From positions 1 to 5,881 of the forward strand of contig JAITMT010000212.1 of assembly GCA_031277235.1 (NCBI GenBank): DNA of 5,881 nt, written 5' to 3'. Positions 1-5,299 of this stretch are shown one piece after another (position 1 is the first letter of the stretch; every line of letters starts with the position of its first letter). Below the pieces are notes generated by a model. The model saw nothing but the letters and a program-made list of their open reading frames with translations, was not told the DNA's origin and ran no database searches. The stretch is from Tannerella sp. Its GTDB lineage: Bacteria > Bacteroidota > Bacteroidia > Bacteroidales > Tannerellaceae. The position numbers were made by a program, and so were the translations under genes.

Positions 1-1
1 A

Positions 2-91
2 ATTGTTGGTATAAAAAATACAAAAAAATTATTGGAAGATTTGCCAAATGTGAGGACTATAAGTTGGAAAATAAAGCAGAAATGCAGTTAA
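2..91 (+). CDS. Possible C-terminal tail of an upstream gene (partial)
   Basis: The window opens in a frame that stays open for 29 codons and ends with TAA at 89-91. The translated tail contains the stretch LLEDLPNVRTISWKIKQ, whose mix of leucine, charged residues and tryptophan looks protein-like. Frame 1 is also open, to TAA at 103-105, but its translation is dominated by Lys, Tyr and Cys and looks less natural. The fragment is too short to name a family. It could equally be AT-rich non-coding DNA that happens to lack stops. Confidence 0.25.
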   Translation: MVGIKNTKKLLEDLPNVRTISWKIKQKCS

Positions 92-255
92 TGTTTGTAC
101 TATAAAAAAATAGACTGACATATTCAGCAAAAAGGAAGTGTCATTCCGACATAGTTTCTAAAAGAAATAAAGAACAACCGGACATTTTGGCGGGATTTAT
201 CGTTTGGATTGAAAATTGCGAAAGCAAAGGTATAATTCATTTAATAAATAAAGAT
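92..255. other. AT-rich leader before the DUF6448 gene
   Basis: There is no convincing gene here. A small dyad TTTCT-aaa-AGAAA lies at 155-167, and a TATAAT string lies at 231-236, 20 bases before the ATG at 256. Neither a clear Bacteroidota -33/-7 pair (TTTG and TAnnTTTG at about 19-21 bases) nor a terminator stem could be recognised. The DUF6448 frame can be extended upstream to a TTG at 187, but that part (23 codons) lacks signal-peptide character and is treated as untranslated leader. Confidence 0.4.
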
Positions 256-900
256 ATGAAAGCAATAGAAATAAATCAGAAAAGCAGGAACTTAGGAAAG
301 TTTCAAACGGTAAGACGCAGTGCAGGAAAGATTTTCCCGGTTGTATTAGTTGCGTTGTTTTTGGCAATCGGAACGGCTTCAGCCTTTGCACATTGTGATT
401 CCTATGACGGTCCTACCATTAAAGATGCCCTTAAAGCTCTTGAAACCAACAATGTTGATTTAGTGTTAAAGTGGATTTCCGAAGAGCAGGAACCGGAAAT
501 CATCTCTCTGTTCAATAAAACCTACAGTTTGCGCAGTGGCGATCAGGAGGTTTACGCTATCGTAGAAAAGCATTTTCTGGAAACCCTTGTCCGCCTCCAT
601 AGGGAGACAGAGGGTATGCCGTTCACAGGATTAAAACCTGCAGGTAGCACAAAGCAAATTATTCTATTATCAGATAATACTTTACAGAACAATGATATTG
701 ATGGTTTGCTTGAAAAACTGAACAACCATATTGGGAATGTCCTTCGGGAGAAATACGAAAAGGTTGCCGCTTTGGAAAAAGTGAAAGATCAATCGGTAGA
801 AAAAGGTCGTGAATATGTAGCTGCATACGTGGATTATACCCACACGATAGAGTCTATACACGACATTTTGGAACACGGAAGCGGACATCACGAACATTGA
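256..900 (+). CDS. Exported DUF6448 family protein
   Basis: This is a 214-residue protein of a family with no established function, found mainly in Bacteroidota. Family hallmarks are visible: HCDxxDGP at 46-53, ETLVRLH at 109-115, TGLKPAG at 124-130 and GREYV at 184-188. A basic region up to K25 is followed by a hydrophobic core (about 27-39) and ASAFA at 41-45. This fits a signal peptide cut before H46, which would place the protein in the periplasm. The n-region is unusually long, so the hydrophobic stretch could instead act as an anchor. The mature part is mainly helical and ends in a His-rich tail (H207, H211, H212, H214). The ATG at 256 was chosen over the upstream TTG at 187 because the extra 23 residues precede the signal region and look random. 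The downstream gene starts 84 bases later and could be co-transcribed. Family assignment is confident; the role is unknown. Confidence 0.85.
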   Translation: MKAIEINQKSRNLGKFQTVRRSAGKIFPVVLVALFLAIGTASAFAHCDSYDGPTIKDALKALETNNVDLVLKWISEEQEPEIISLFNKTYSLRSGDQEVYAIVEKHFLETLVRLHRETEGMPFTGLKPAGSTKQIILLSDNTLQNNDIDGLLEKLNNHIGNVLREKYEKVAALEKVKDQSVEKGREYVAAYVDYTHTIESIHDILEHGSGHHEH

Positions 901-984
901 TCCGAACATCGCGGAATCAATAATGTTTATTTACGCTTCGGACAGCCAAAATATTTAAAGTTCAATAATATAAAAAACAAACAG

Positions 985-1692
985 ATGAAAAACATTTTGG
1001 TTTTAACTTCTATTTTCTTTGGCATTTCAAGTTATGCGCAAGAAGTTCAAATAGTAGAAAAGAATGATCAGTTTGTTCAAAAAGAGAAAGTTGAAGACTT
1101 TGAATTTATTGACAAAAATCTGAACTTGACCAATCACGAAAAAGTTGCCGTGTTGAAAGGTTATTCTGTGAATTTAGGGAAAAGTACGTTGATAGGTTTA
1201 TTCAATACATTTTGGGAAACGTCAAATAAACTTGGTGCAAATTCATACTTCATTGATAAAGTAGAGAGAATTTCTGATACAATTTCTGTACAGATTAGTG
1301 CGTACTATTTGGACAGTATGTCATTTGAGGATAATTTCAAGTTGTATCCTAAAAATATGGTTTACGTTTTTGGCGACTTGGATATTAAGAAAGGAAGTAC
1401 AAAGAAAATAAAACTGAAAGGTCAAAGCATTGAATTAAAACCGCTTGAATATGTTGCGTCTCAAAATGAAGTTGGAAAATATGTAACTGTAAGTATTGGT
1501 GGATTTATTGGAGCCAAAGTTGACATTTTCGGTAGGGAAGAAAGATTACCGGAGTGCTTGTCCCTTGCTGGATTTGGAATTGGTCCAGGAAATTTTAATC
1601 AAGTAAGTGTAAGTTTCAATACCGGAAGAATATACCCTGTAAAAATGAATTTTGGACAATTTTTGATAAATATCTTAACGAAAAAGGAATAG
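985..1692 (+). CDS. Exported protein of unknown family
   Basis: This is a 235-residue protein I do not recognise. Residues 1-18 form a clear Sec signal peptide: MKN, a hydrophobic core, then SSYA. Cleavage probably falls before Q19, a common pattern in Bacteroidota. There is no lipobox cysteine, so it should be a soluble periplasmic, outer-membrane-associated or secreted protein. The mature part alternates polar and hydrophobic residues and appears rich in beta strand. A Gly-rich segment lies near residues 171-205 (SIGGFIGAK and GFGIGPGN). No catalytic motif, transmembrane helix or repeat was seen. The ATG at 985 is preceded by an A-rich stretch and no Shine-Dalgarno sequence. Base composition is AT-rich (about 28% GC in the sampled line 1201-1260), lower than the fic and wbpP genes. 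The open frame, signal peptide and codon pattern make it a real gene. Confidence 0.8.
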   Translation: MKNILVLTSIFFGISSYAQEVQIVEKNDQFVQKEKVEDFEFIDKNLNLTNHEKVAVLKGYSVNLGKSTLIGLFNTFWETSNKLGANSYFIDKVERISDTISVQISAYYLDSMSFEDNFKLYPKNMVYVFGDLDIKKGSTKKIKLKGQSIELKPLEYVASQNEVGKYVTVSIGGFIGAKVDIFGREERLPECLSLAGFGIGPGNFNQVSVSFNTGRIYPVKMNFGQFLINILTKKE

Positions 1693-1860
1693 TCTGCCTA
1701 CAACTGGAGGTTTGGCGCAACGGTGGCAGTAGCCCCGCTGAAAGTTTTGTGGGAAATTGAACGTTTGTGCCCCGAGTGAAATGTAGCGGAAGCCGCTGGG
1801 TCGATACGCCGCAATCCCTTCGGGAGACTGCATACATCTATAAGTTCCCTGCAGCAGTTT
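1693..1860. other. GC-rich non-coding island, possible dispersed element or structured RNA
   Basis: This stretch runs at about 50-55% GC in sampled 60-base lines, while the gene before it and the 60 bases after it are near 27-28%. It carries no convincing gene on either strand. Short stem-forming pairs are present: AGCGG-aag-CCGCT around 1784-1796 and TCCC-ttc-GGGA around 1815-1825. GCAGT at 1726-1730 can pair with ACTGC at 1827-1831. GCCCCG occurs twice, around 1732 and 1769. From memory, similar strings (a GCCTACAAC start, TTTGGCGCAA, and GAAAGTTTTGTGGGAAAT) occur between genes in other Bacteroidota genomes. That recollection is unverified. It could be a repeat element, a cassette-junction remnant or an RNA gene. 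Confidence 0.45.
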
Positions 1861-1944
1861 GTAATATTTGTAGATATTTTGGAATTAATAATTTCTGTTT
1901 GGAAAATAGTGTTCGATCCCACTTCCATAACAAAAATAAATATT
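1861..1944. other. AT-rich leader of the Fic gene
   Basis: This short AT-rich stretch separates the GC-rich island from the Fic start and is the natural place for its promoter. TATTTTGG at 1875-1882 resembles the Bacteroidota -7 box TAnnTTTG at five of six positions, but no TTTG lies at the expected distance upstream. No promoter is therefore called. The Fic frame runs back through this region to a TTG at 1879. Confidence 0.35.
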
Positions 1945-3018
1945 ATGCCGGAACGACAAAACATGGAAAACTTATTAAAAGAATGGCGCGACGCTCAACC
2001 CCTGAGTGCCGCACTTCAAAGGCGTTTTGACCAGGCGTTTACGGTAGATTTCAACTTCAATTCCAACCATTTGGAAGGTAATACGCTCACGTACGGGCAA
2101 ACCAAATTGTTGTTGCTTTTCGGCAAAATAAAAGGCGAGGCGTTGTTTCGCGATTGCGAAGAAATGAAGGCGCACAACGTTGGGCTTGAAATGATGAAAG
2201 TGGAAGCGTTGGACAAAGAACGGCCATTGTCGGAAAATTTTATCCGCGAATTGAACCGTACCATCCTTGCAGGCGATTATTACAAGGTAAGCAACGATGG
2301 CAGTTATCGCTATAAAATTCATACGGGAGTTTACAAAACACGTCCCAATTCCGTTATCACAGCCGCAGGCGAAATGTTTGATTTTGCCTCTCCCGAAGAA
2401 ACGCCCTCGCTTATGGGCGATTTGGTAAACTGGTACAACACCGAAGAACAGAAAGCGATTTTGTCGCCCGTGGAATTGGTTGCACTGTTTCACTATCGCT
2501 ACATCCGCATTCACCCTTTTGAAGACGGCAACGGACGGATTGCCCGCTTGCTTGTAAACTACATTCTGTTGCGACACAACTATCCGCCGATGGTAATACC
2601 AACTGCCGACCGAAAAAATTATCTGAATGCGTTGGGTCATTGCGATAGAAATACAGGCAAAGAACCCTATAATGGCGCAAATGCCACACTCGAACAGATA
2701 AAACCATTTTACGACTATCTCCAAACTTTTGTTGTTAGAAAATTAGAATTTGCCGTACAATTGATTAATGGCTTGATTTCCGATATTTCCGAAACGGATG
2801 AAAAGCAACAGAAAGAACCTATCCCAACGGAAAATGTCAGTATAAAAAACAAAATTATTGATATAATGGTACAAATGCCGTCAATTACCGCCAAAGAATT
2901 GGCAAAAATACTGTCTGTAACCGAAAGAACAATAAACAGACAAATTGATATTCTTAAAACAGAAAATAAGGTTGAGCGTTTAGGTTCGAGAAAAACAGGA
3001 TATTGGAAAATCAATTGA
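1945..3018 (+). CDS. Fic-domain protein AMP-transferase with N-terminal inhibitory motif and C-terminal winged helix
   Basis: This is a 357-residue Fic protein. Such enzymes usually transfer AMP from ATP to a hydroxyl side chain of a target protein in the cytoplasm. The catalytic loop HPFEDGNGR is complete at 190-198 (catalytic H190, D193, N196, R198) and is followed by IARLLVNYILLR. An N-terminal SNHLEGN at 40-46 matches the inhibitory consensus (S/T)xxxE(G/N), with E44 predicted to block productive ATP binding. This makes it a self-restrained class II Fic, which needs no separate antitoxin. The segment TGVYKTRPNSVIT (127-139) fits the substrate-docking flap. Residues about 300-357 form a winged helix-turn-helix (ITAKELAKILSVTERTINRQI), so it may bind DNA or regulate itself. 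The ATG at 1945 (MPERQNMENLL) was chosen; the frame extends to a TTG at 1879, but those 22 residues do not resemble Fic N-termini. A second ATG at 1963 is possible. The gene appears intact, and its target is unknown. Confidence 0.92.
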   Translation: MPERQNMENLLKEWRDAQPLSAALQRRFDQAFTVDFNFNSNHLEGNTLTYGQTKLLLLFGKIKGEALFRDCEEMKAHNVGLEMMKVEALDKERPLSENFIRELNRTILAGDYYKVSNDGSYRYKIHTGVYKTRPNSVITAAGEMFDFASPEETPSLMGDLVNWYNTEEQKAILSPVELVALFHYRYIRIHPFEDGNGRIARLLVNYILLRHNYPPMVIPTADRKNYLNALGHCDRNTGKEPYNGANATLEQIKPFYDYLQTFVVRKLEFAVQLINGLISDISETDEKQQKEPIPTENVSIKNKIIDIMVQMPSITAKELAKILSVTERTINRQIDILKTENKVERLGSRKTGYWKIN

Positions 3019-3125
3019 GAAAACATTGTGCGGTTGAAAAAAACGACAAATAACTTACGGTTTGGCATAATATGGAGAGAGCGTCGTTGTTAGGTTTCGT
3101 ATCGAAAAAATAGTCGGAGAGAAAT

Positions 3126-3146
3126 GAAGAGGGAAGAGGGAAAAGG
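3126..3146 (+). repeat. Purine-only heptamer tandem repeat, three units
   Basis: Two exact copies of GAAGAGG (3126-3132 and 3133-3139) are followed by one copy with a single change, GAAAAGG (3140-3146). Every base on the + strand is a purine. The purine run continues upstream to 3116 apart from one T at 3125. It lies in the non-coding gap before the DUF4160-DUF2442 gene. Its 7-base unit matches the period of the repeats at the wbpP-yraN junction, though the sequence differs. Confidence 0.6.
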
Positions 3147-3214
3147 TAGAGTCATGGAAATGAAAATTTTCTTAAAAAAACTTTTCCTGCCTTTGGCGTT
3201 TCAAAATATAAGTT

Positions 3215-3220
3215 AAGGAG
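3215..3220 (+). promoter_or_regulatory. Shine-Dalgarno-like AAGGAG, one base from the start codon
   Basis: AAGGAG is the only strong Shine-Dalgarno match in the window, yet just one base separates it from the ATG at 3222. That is much closer than the usual 5-9 bases. The first downstream in-frame ATG (3261) would remove MAEIARFYGIIIS, which is conserved in DUF4160 proteins, so 3222 remains the best start. The motif may be fortuitous, since Bacteroidota rarely depend on Shine-Dalgarno pairing. Confidence 0.4.
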
Positions 3221-3221
3221 T

Positions 3222-3728
3222 ATGGCAGAAATAGCGAGATTTTACGGTATCATAATTTCGATGTTTGCGAATGAACATAATCCGCCGCATTTTCATATAA
3301 AATATGGGCATTACAGGGCTATATATACATTGAAAAACGGAATAATAAAAGGTGAAATACCTGTAAATGTCGTAAAAAAAGTAATGGAATGGGTGGAAAC
3401 ACATAAAGAGGAATTGGCTCAAAACTGGGAATTGTTGCAAAACGGAAAAGAAATAAATAAAATTGAACCTTATAAAATAAAATATATGAGCGATATTAAT
3501 TTATTAAGAGTTGTTGATGTAGAATATATCAAAGATTTTACAATGCGTTTAGAATTTAATGACGGAAAAACGAAAATAATAGATTTTCTACCGTTATTAA
3601 AGGGAAAAATATATGAACCCCTAAAAAACAGGGAAAATTTCATTCAGTTTGGCTTAACGGATTGGACATTAGAATGGTACAACGGAGCGGATTTTGCCCC
3701 CGAATATCTTTATGAATATTCAACATGA
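3222..3728 (+). CDS. DUF4160-DUF2442 fusion protein, putative toxin-antitoxin-like module in one chain
   Basis: This is a 168-residue protein joining two small domains usually encoded by adjacent genes. Residues 1-85 are DUF4160: an RFYGI start, NPPHFH at 20-25, YG at 28-29, then an EWVETHKEEL helix and NW. Residues about 92-168 are DUF2442: LLRVVDVEYIKDFTMRLEFNDG, a central IIDFLPLLKG, and the closing signature WYNGADFAPEYLY at 152-164. The domain order is the same as in the common two-gene arrangement, which is predicted to be toxin-antitoxin-like but has no experimentally settled function that I know of. There is no signal peptide or membrane segment, so it should be cytoplasmic. An in-frame ATG at 3486 (M89) sits exactly between the domains and could yield a free DUF2442. 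The gene is strongly AT-rich (20-37% GC in sampled lines) compared with wbpP, which suggests separate acquisition. Confidence 0.82.
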   Translation: MAEIARFYGIIISMFANEHNPPHFHIKYGHYRAIYTLKNGIIKGEIPVNVVKKVMEWVETHKEELAQNWELLQNGKEINKIEPYKIKYMSDINLLRVVDVEYIKDFTMRLEFNDGKTKIIDFLPLLKGKIYEPLKNRENFIQFGLTDWTLEWYNGADFAPEYLYEYST

Positions 3729-3795
3729 TTCAATCAGGGACAAAACGACAGGTTAATCAAAACCGAATTCCAATCTATTTTTATAACATAAACAG

Positions 3796-4788
3796 GTGAT
3801 TACCAACCAAAAAATATTAATAACCGGCGGAGCCGGTTTTATAGGCTCAAACCTCTGCGAAAAATTGCTCGAACCGGGCAATCGAGTAGTTTGTTTAGAC
3901 AATTTCTCGACGGGCAAGCGTGAAAACATTGCGCCTTTCCTCGAAAATCCGGATTTCACACTCATTGAAGGCGATATTCGTGATTTGGAAACCTGCCGCA
4001 AAGCCGTTGCCGGAGCGGATTATGTGCTGCACGAGGCGGCGCTCGGTTCTGTTCCACGATCCATCAACGACCCGATTACGACCAACGAAGTCAATATTTC
4101 GGGTTTTTTGAACATGCTCGTCGCGGCAAGAGACGAAAAAGTAAAACGCTTTGTTTATGCGGCAAGCAGTTCCACGTACGGCGATTCAAAAACTTTGCCC
4201 AAAACGGAAGATGTGATCGGGAAACCACTATCTCCCTATGCCATAACGAAATACGTCAACGAACTCTATGCCGATGTTTTTGCCAAAACTTACGGACTCG
4301 AAACCATCGGACTTCGCTATTTCAATGTTTTCGGACGGCGGCAAGATCCGACCGGGGCTTATGCAGCAGTGATTCCGCTGTTTGTCAAGAAGTTAATCAA
4401 TCACAAAAGTCCGGTTATCAACGGCGACGGCGAATATTCGCGCGATTTCACCTACATAGACAACGTGGTGCAAATGAATCTGCTGGCGCTGACAACAACC
4501 AATCCCGCAGCCGTCAATCAGATCTATAACACCGCTTTCGGCGAACGTACAACGCTCAATCAGTTAGTAGATTACCTGAAAGAATTTTTATCGGAATACG
4601 ACAGCGAAATAGCCCGGATAGAGGTGCTGCACGGCAATTCCCGGACAGGCGATATTCCGCACTCGTTGGCGAGCATCGAAAAGGCGAAAACATTGCTCGG
4701 CTACAATCCGCAATATTCAATGAAAGACGGCTTGAAAGAGGCGGTAAAATGGTACTTTTTCAATGGACAATTGACAATGGACAATTGA
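3796..4788 (+). CDS. wbpP: UDP-N-acetylglucosamine 4-epimerase, WbpP/TviC-like
   Basis: This is a 330-residue extended short-chain dehydrogenase/reductase. It is predicted to interconvert UDP-GlcNAc and UDP-GalNAc, or their uronic acid forms, in the cytoplasm, supplying precursors for O-antigen, capsule or glycans. The NAD-binding Rossmann motif TGGAGFIG is at 10-17, with D35 and N36 ending the second strand. SSSTYGD at 124-130 and YAITK at 148-152 supply the catalytic Ser/Thr, Y148 and K152. AALGSVPRSINDPIT (81-95), IGKPLSPYAITKYVNELYADVF (about 141-162) and RYFNVFGRRQDP (174-185) closely match what I recall of WbpP from Pseudomonas aeruginosa O6. The GTG at 3796 is the only sensible start because TAA lies in frame at 3784 and the Rossmann strand begins at once. 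Its last eight residues (323-330) and stop codon come from a tandem repeat. yraN follows 39 bases later. No other polysaccharide genes are visible, so exact substrate is inferred. Confidence 0.88.
   Translation: MITNQKILITGGAGFIGSNLCEKLLEPGNRVVCLDNFSTGKRENIAPFLENPDFTLIEGDIRDLETCRKAVAGADYVLHEAALGSVPRSINDPITTNEVNISGFLNMLVAARDEKVKRFVYAASSSTYGDSKTLPKTEDVIGKPLSPYAITKYVNELYADVFAKTYGLETIGLRYFNVFGRRQDPTGAYAAVIPLFVKKLINHKSPVINGDGEYSRDFTYIDNVVQMNLLALTTTNPAAVNQIYNTAFGERTTLNQLVDYLKEFLSEYDSEIARIEVLHGNSRTGDIPHSLASIEKAKTLLGYNPQYSMKDGLKEAVKWYFFNGQLTMDN
4761..4788 (+). repeat. 14-base tandem duplication encoding the wbpP C-terminus
   Basis: Two exact copies of CAATGGACAATTGA lie head to tail (4761-4774 and 4775-4788), and a partial third copy (CAATG) follows at 4789-4793. 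Each copy is itself two near-identical heptamers, CAATGGA and CAATTGA. The repeat encodes the last eight residues of the epimerase and its TGA. Because 14 is not a multiple of three, loss of one copy would move the end of the protein to a TAA in the following repeat. Confidence 0.85.
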
Positions 4789-4793
4789 CAATG

Positions 4794-4828
4794 ATTCGTA
4801 ATTCGTAATTGAAAATTCGTAATTGAAA
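4794..4828 (+). repeat. Heptamer tandem repeat filling the wbpP-yraN gap
   Basis: Five consecutive 7-base units read ATTCGTA, ATTCGTA, ATTGAAA, ATTCGTA and ATTGAAA. The last base of the fifth unit is the A of the yraN start codon. Together with the preceding duplication, the whole 39-base spacer is repeat-derived. Strings of this style recur between genes in some Bacteroidota and cyanobacteria, as far as I recall. No Shine-Dalgarno sequence is present, so yraN is translated from repeat-derived leader sequence. Confidence 0.8.
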
Positions 4829-5199
4829 TGGCTGCCCACAACGAATTGGGAAAACGAGGCGAGGCGTTTGCCAAACAATATTTGACAGATAAAGGCTACA
4901 AAATACTCGAAACAAACTGGCGCAGCGGTCATTGGGAGATAGATATTATCGCAGAAAAGCATGATTTGCTGTCCGTTATCGAGGTCAAGACCCGCGCAAC
5001 GAACGATTTCGGTTATCCCGAAGAATTTATCAACAAAAGAAAAATGGAAAATCTGTTAAAAGCAGCCGAAGTGTATCTTGAACAGTCCGACAAATGGCAG
5101 GGAGCGCGTTTTGAAGTGATAGCCTTGACCCAAAACGGAGACACTTTCGACGTCGAACATTTTGAAGACGCCTTCGATGCAGGCTCGGTTAACAGATGA
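4828..5199 (+). CDS. yraN: YraN (UPF0102) family endonuclease-fold protein
   Basis: This 123-residue protein has the normal length for the YraN/UPF0102 family, which is widespread in bacteria and adopts a Holliday-junction-resolvase/restriction-endonuclease-like fold. Its physiological role is not settled. The family pattern is complete: LGKRGEAFAKQYL (7-19), GYKILETNWRSG (23-34), WEIDIIA (36-42) and IEVKTR (51-56). The expected metal-binding and catalytic set is visible as E12, E37, D39, E52 and K54, the last two in the ExK motif. There is no signal peptide or membrane segment, so the protein is cytoplasmic. The ATG at 4828 yields the family's usual short lead before LGxxGE. It is probably co-transcribed with wbpP, but this seems positional rather than functional. 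Confidence 0.92.
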   Translation: MAAHNELGKRGEAFAKQYLTDKGYKILETNWRSGHWEIDIIAEKHDLLSVIEVKTRATNDFGYPEEFINKRKMENLLKAAEVYLEQSDKWQGARFEVIALTQNGDTFDVEHFEDAFDAGSVNR

Positions 5200-5232
5200 A
5201 ATGTTTCCGCAAAACAATAAAAACGGATTGCA

Positions 5233-5297
5233 TTTTACAAAAATGTAAAACAAAACAGTCCAAAAATGTAAAATGAAATACTCTATTTTTGTAAAAT
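5233..5297 (+). promoter_or_regulatory. Operator-like array: three TGTAAAA boxes at 23-base spacing
   Basis: TGTAAAA occurs exactly three times, starting at 5244, 5267 and 5290, with an exact 23-base step. The first copy is the right arm of a perfect dyad, TTTTACA-aaaa-TGTAAAA (5233-5250). The second lies in AAAAATGTAAAAT (5262-5274) and the third in ATTTTTGTAAAAT (5285-5297), whose outer ATTTT/AAAAT arms also mirror each other. The sequence between the boxes is not conserved, so this looks like repeated binding sites rather than a tandem duplication. The array ends 42 bases before the ATPase start codon and is therefore likely to control that gene. Part of the first dyad could alternatively act as a weak terminator after yraN. 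Confidence 0.6.
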
Positions 5298-5299
5298 AA

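Larger units (their letters stand above)
3019..3221. other. Intergenic region between the Fic and DUF4160-DUF2442 genes
   Basis: About 200 bases without a gene. The region contains an inverted pair AACGAC (3042-3047) and GTCGTT (3083-3088) separated by 35 bases. It also holds a purine-rich stretch (3116-3146, annotated separately) and a 10-base palindrome GAAAATTTTC (3162-3171). No convincing terminator stem with a U-tract follows the Fic stop codon. No standard promoter pair was recognised before the next gene. Confidence 0.4.

Noticed and set aside
187..255. TTG-initiated extension of the DUF6448 protein
   Set aside because: The 23 extra residues would sit before an already long signal-peptide n-region and have no family resemblance; the ATG at 256 is better.
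901..942. Inverted pair TCCGAA/TTCGGA between the two exported-protein genes
   Set aside because: Six-base arms separated by 30 bases with no run of T afterwards do not make a credible terminator.
1879..1944. TTG-initiated extension of the Fic protein
   Set aside because: The added residues have no Fic-like character, and MPERQNMENLL at 1945 is a natural start.
1616..1964. Open frames on the minus strand across the GC-rich island (73 and 88 codons)
   Set aside because: They span the end of a real gene, a composition break and the next gene's leader. Their translations are low in protein-like pattern, and no start region supports them.
1975..2724. A 249-codon open frame antisense to the Fic gene
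   Set aside because: The + strand Fic protein has a complete catalytic motif and domain architecture. The antisense product is rich in Phe, His, Val and Cys, typical of a shadow frame.
3089..3095. GTTAGGT matches the integron attC core GTTRRRY, near an AACGAC/GTCGTT pair
   Set aside because: No matching RYYYAAC box or imperfect long palindrome was found at the required distance, and no integrase gene is present. A seven-base match occurs easily by chance.
3726..3736. Palindrome TGATT-C-AATCA overlapping the stop codon of the DUF4160-DUF2442 gene
   Set aside because: Only five-base AT-rich arms with a one-base centre, no U-tract after it and no second copy. It is too weak for a terminator or operator call.
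3776..3787. TATTTTTA before wbpP as a -7 promoter box
   Set aside because: It matches TAnnTTTG at five of six positions, but no TTTG occurs at the proper distance upstream, and such strings are common in AT-rich DNA.
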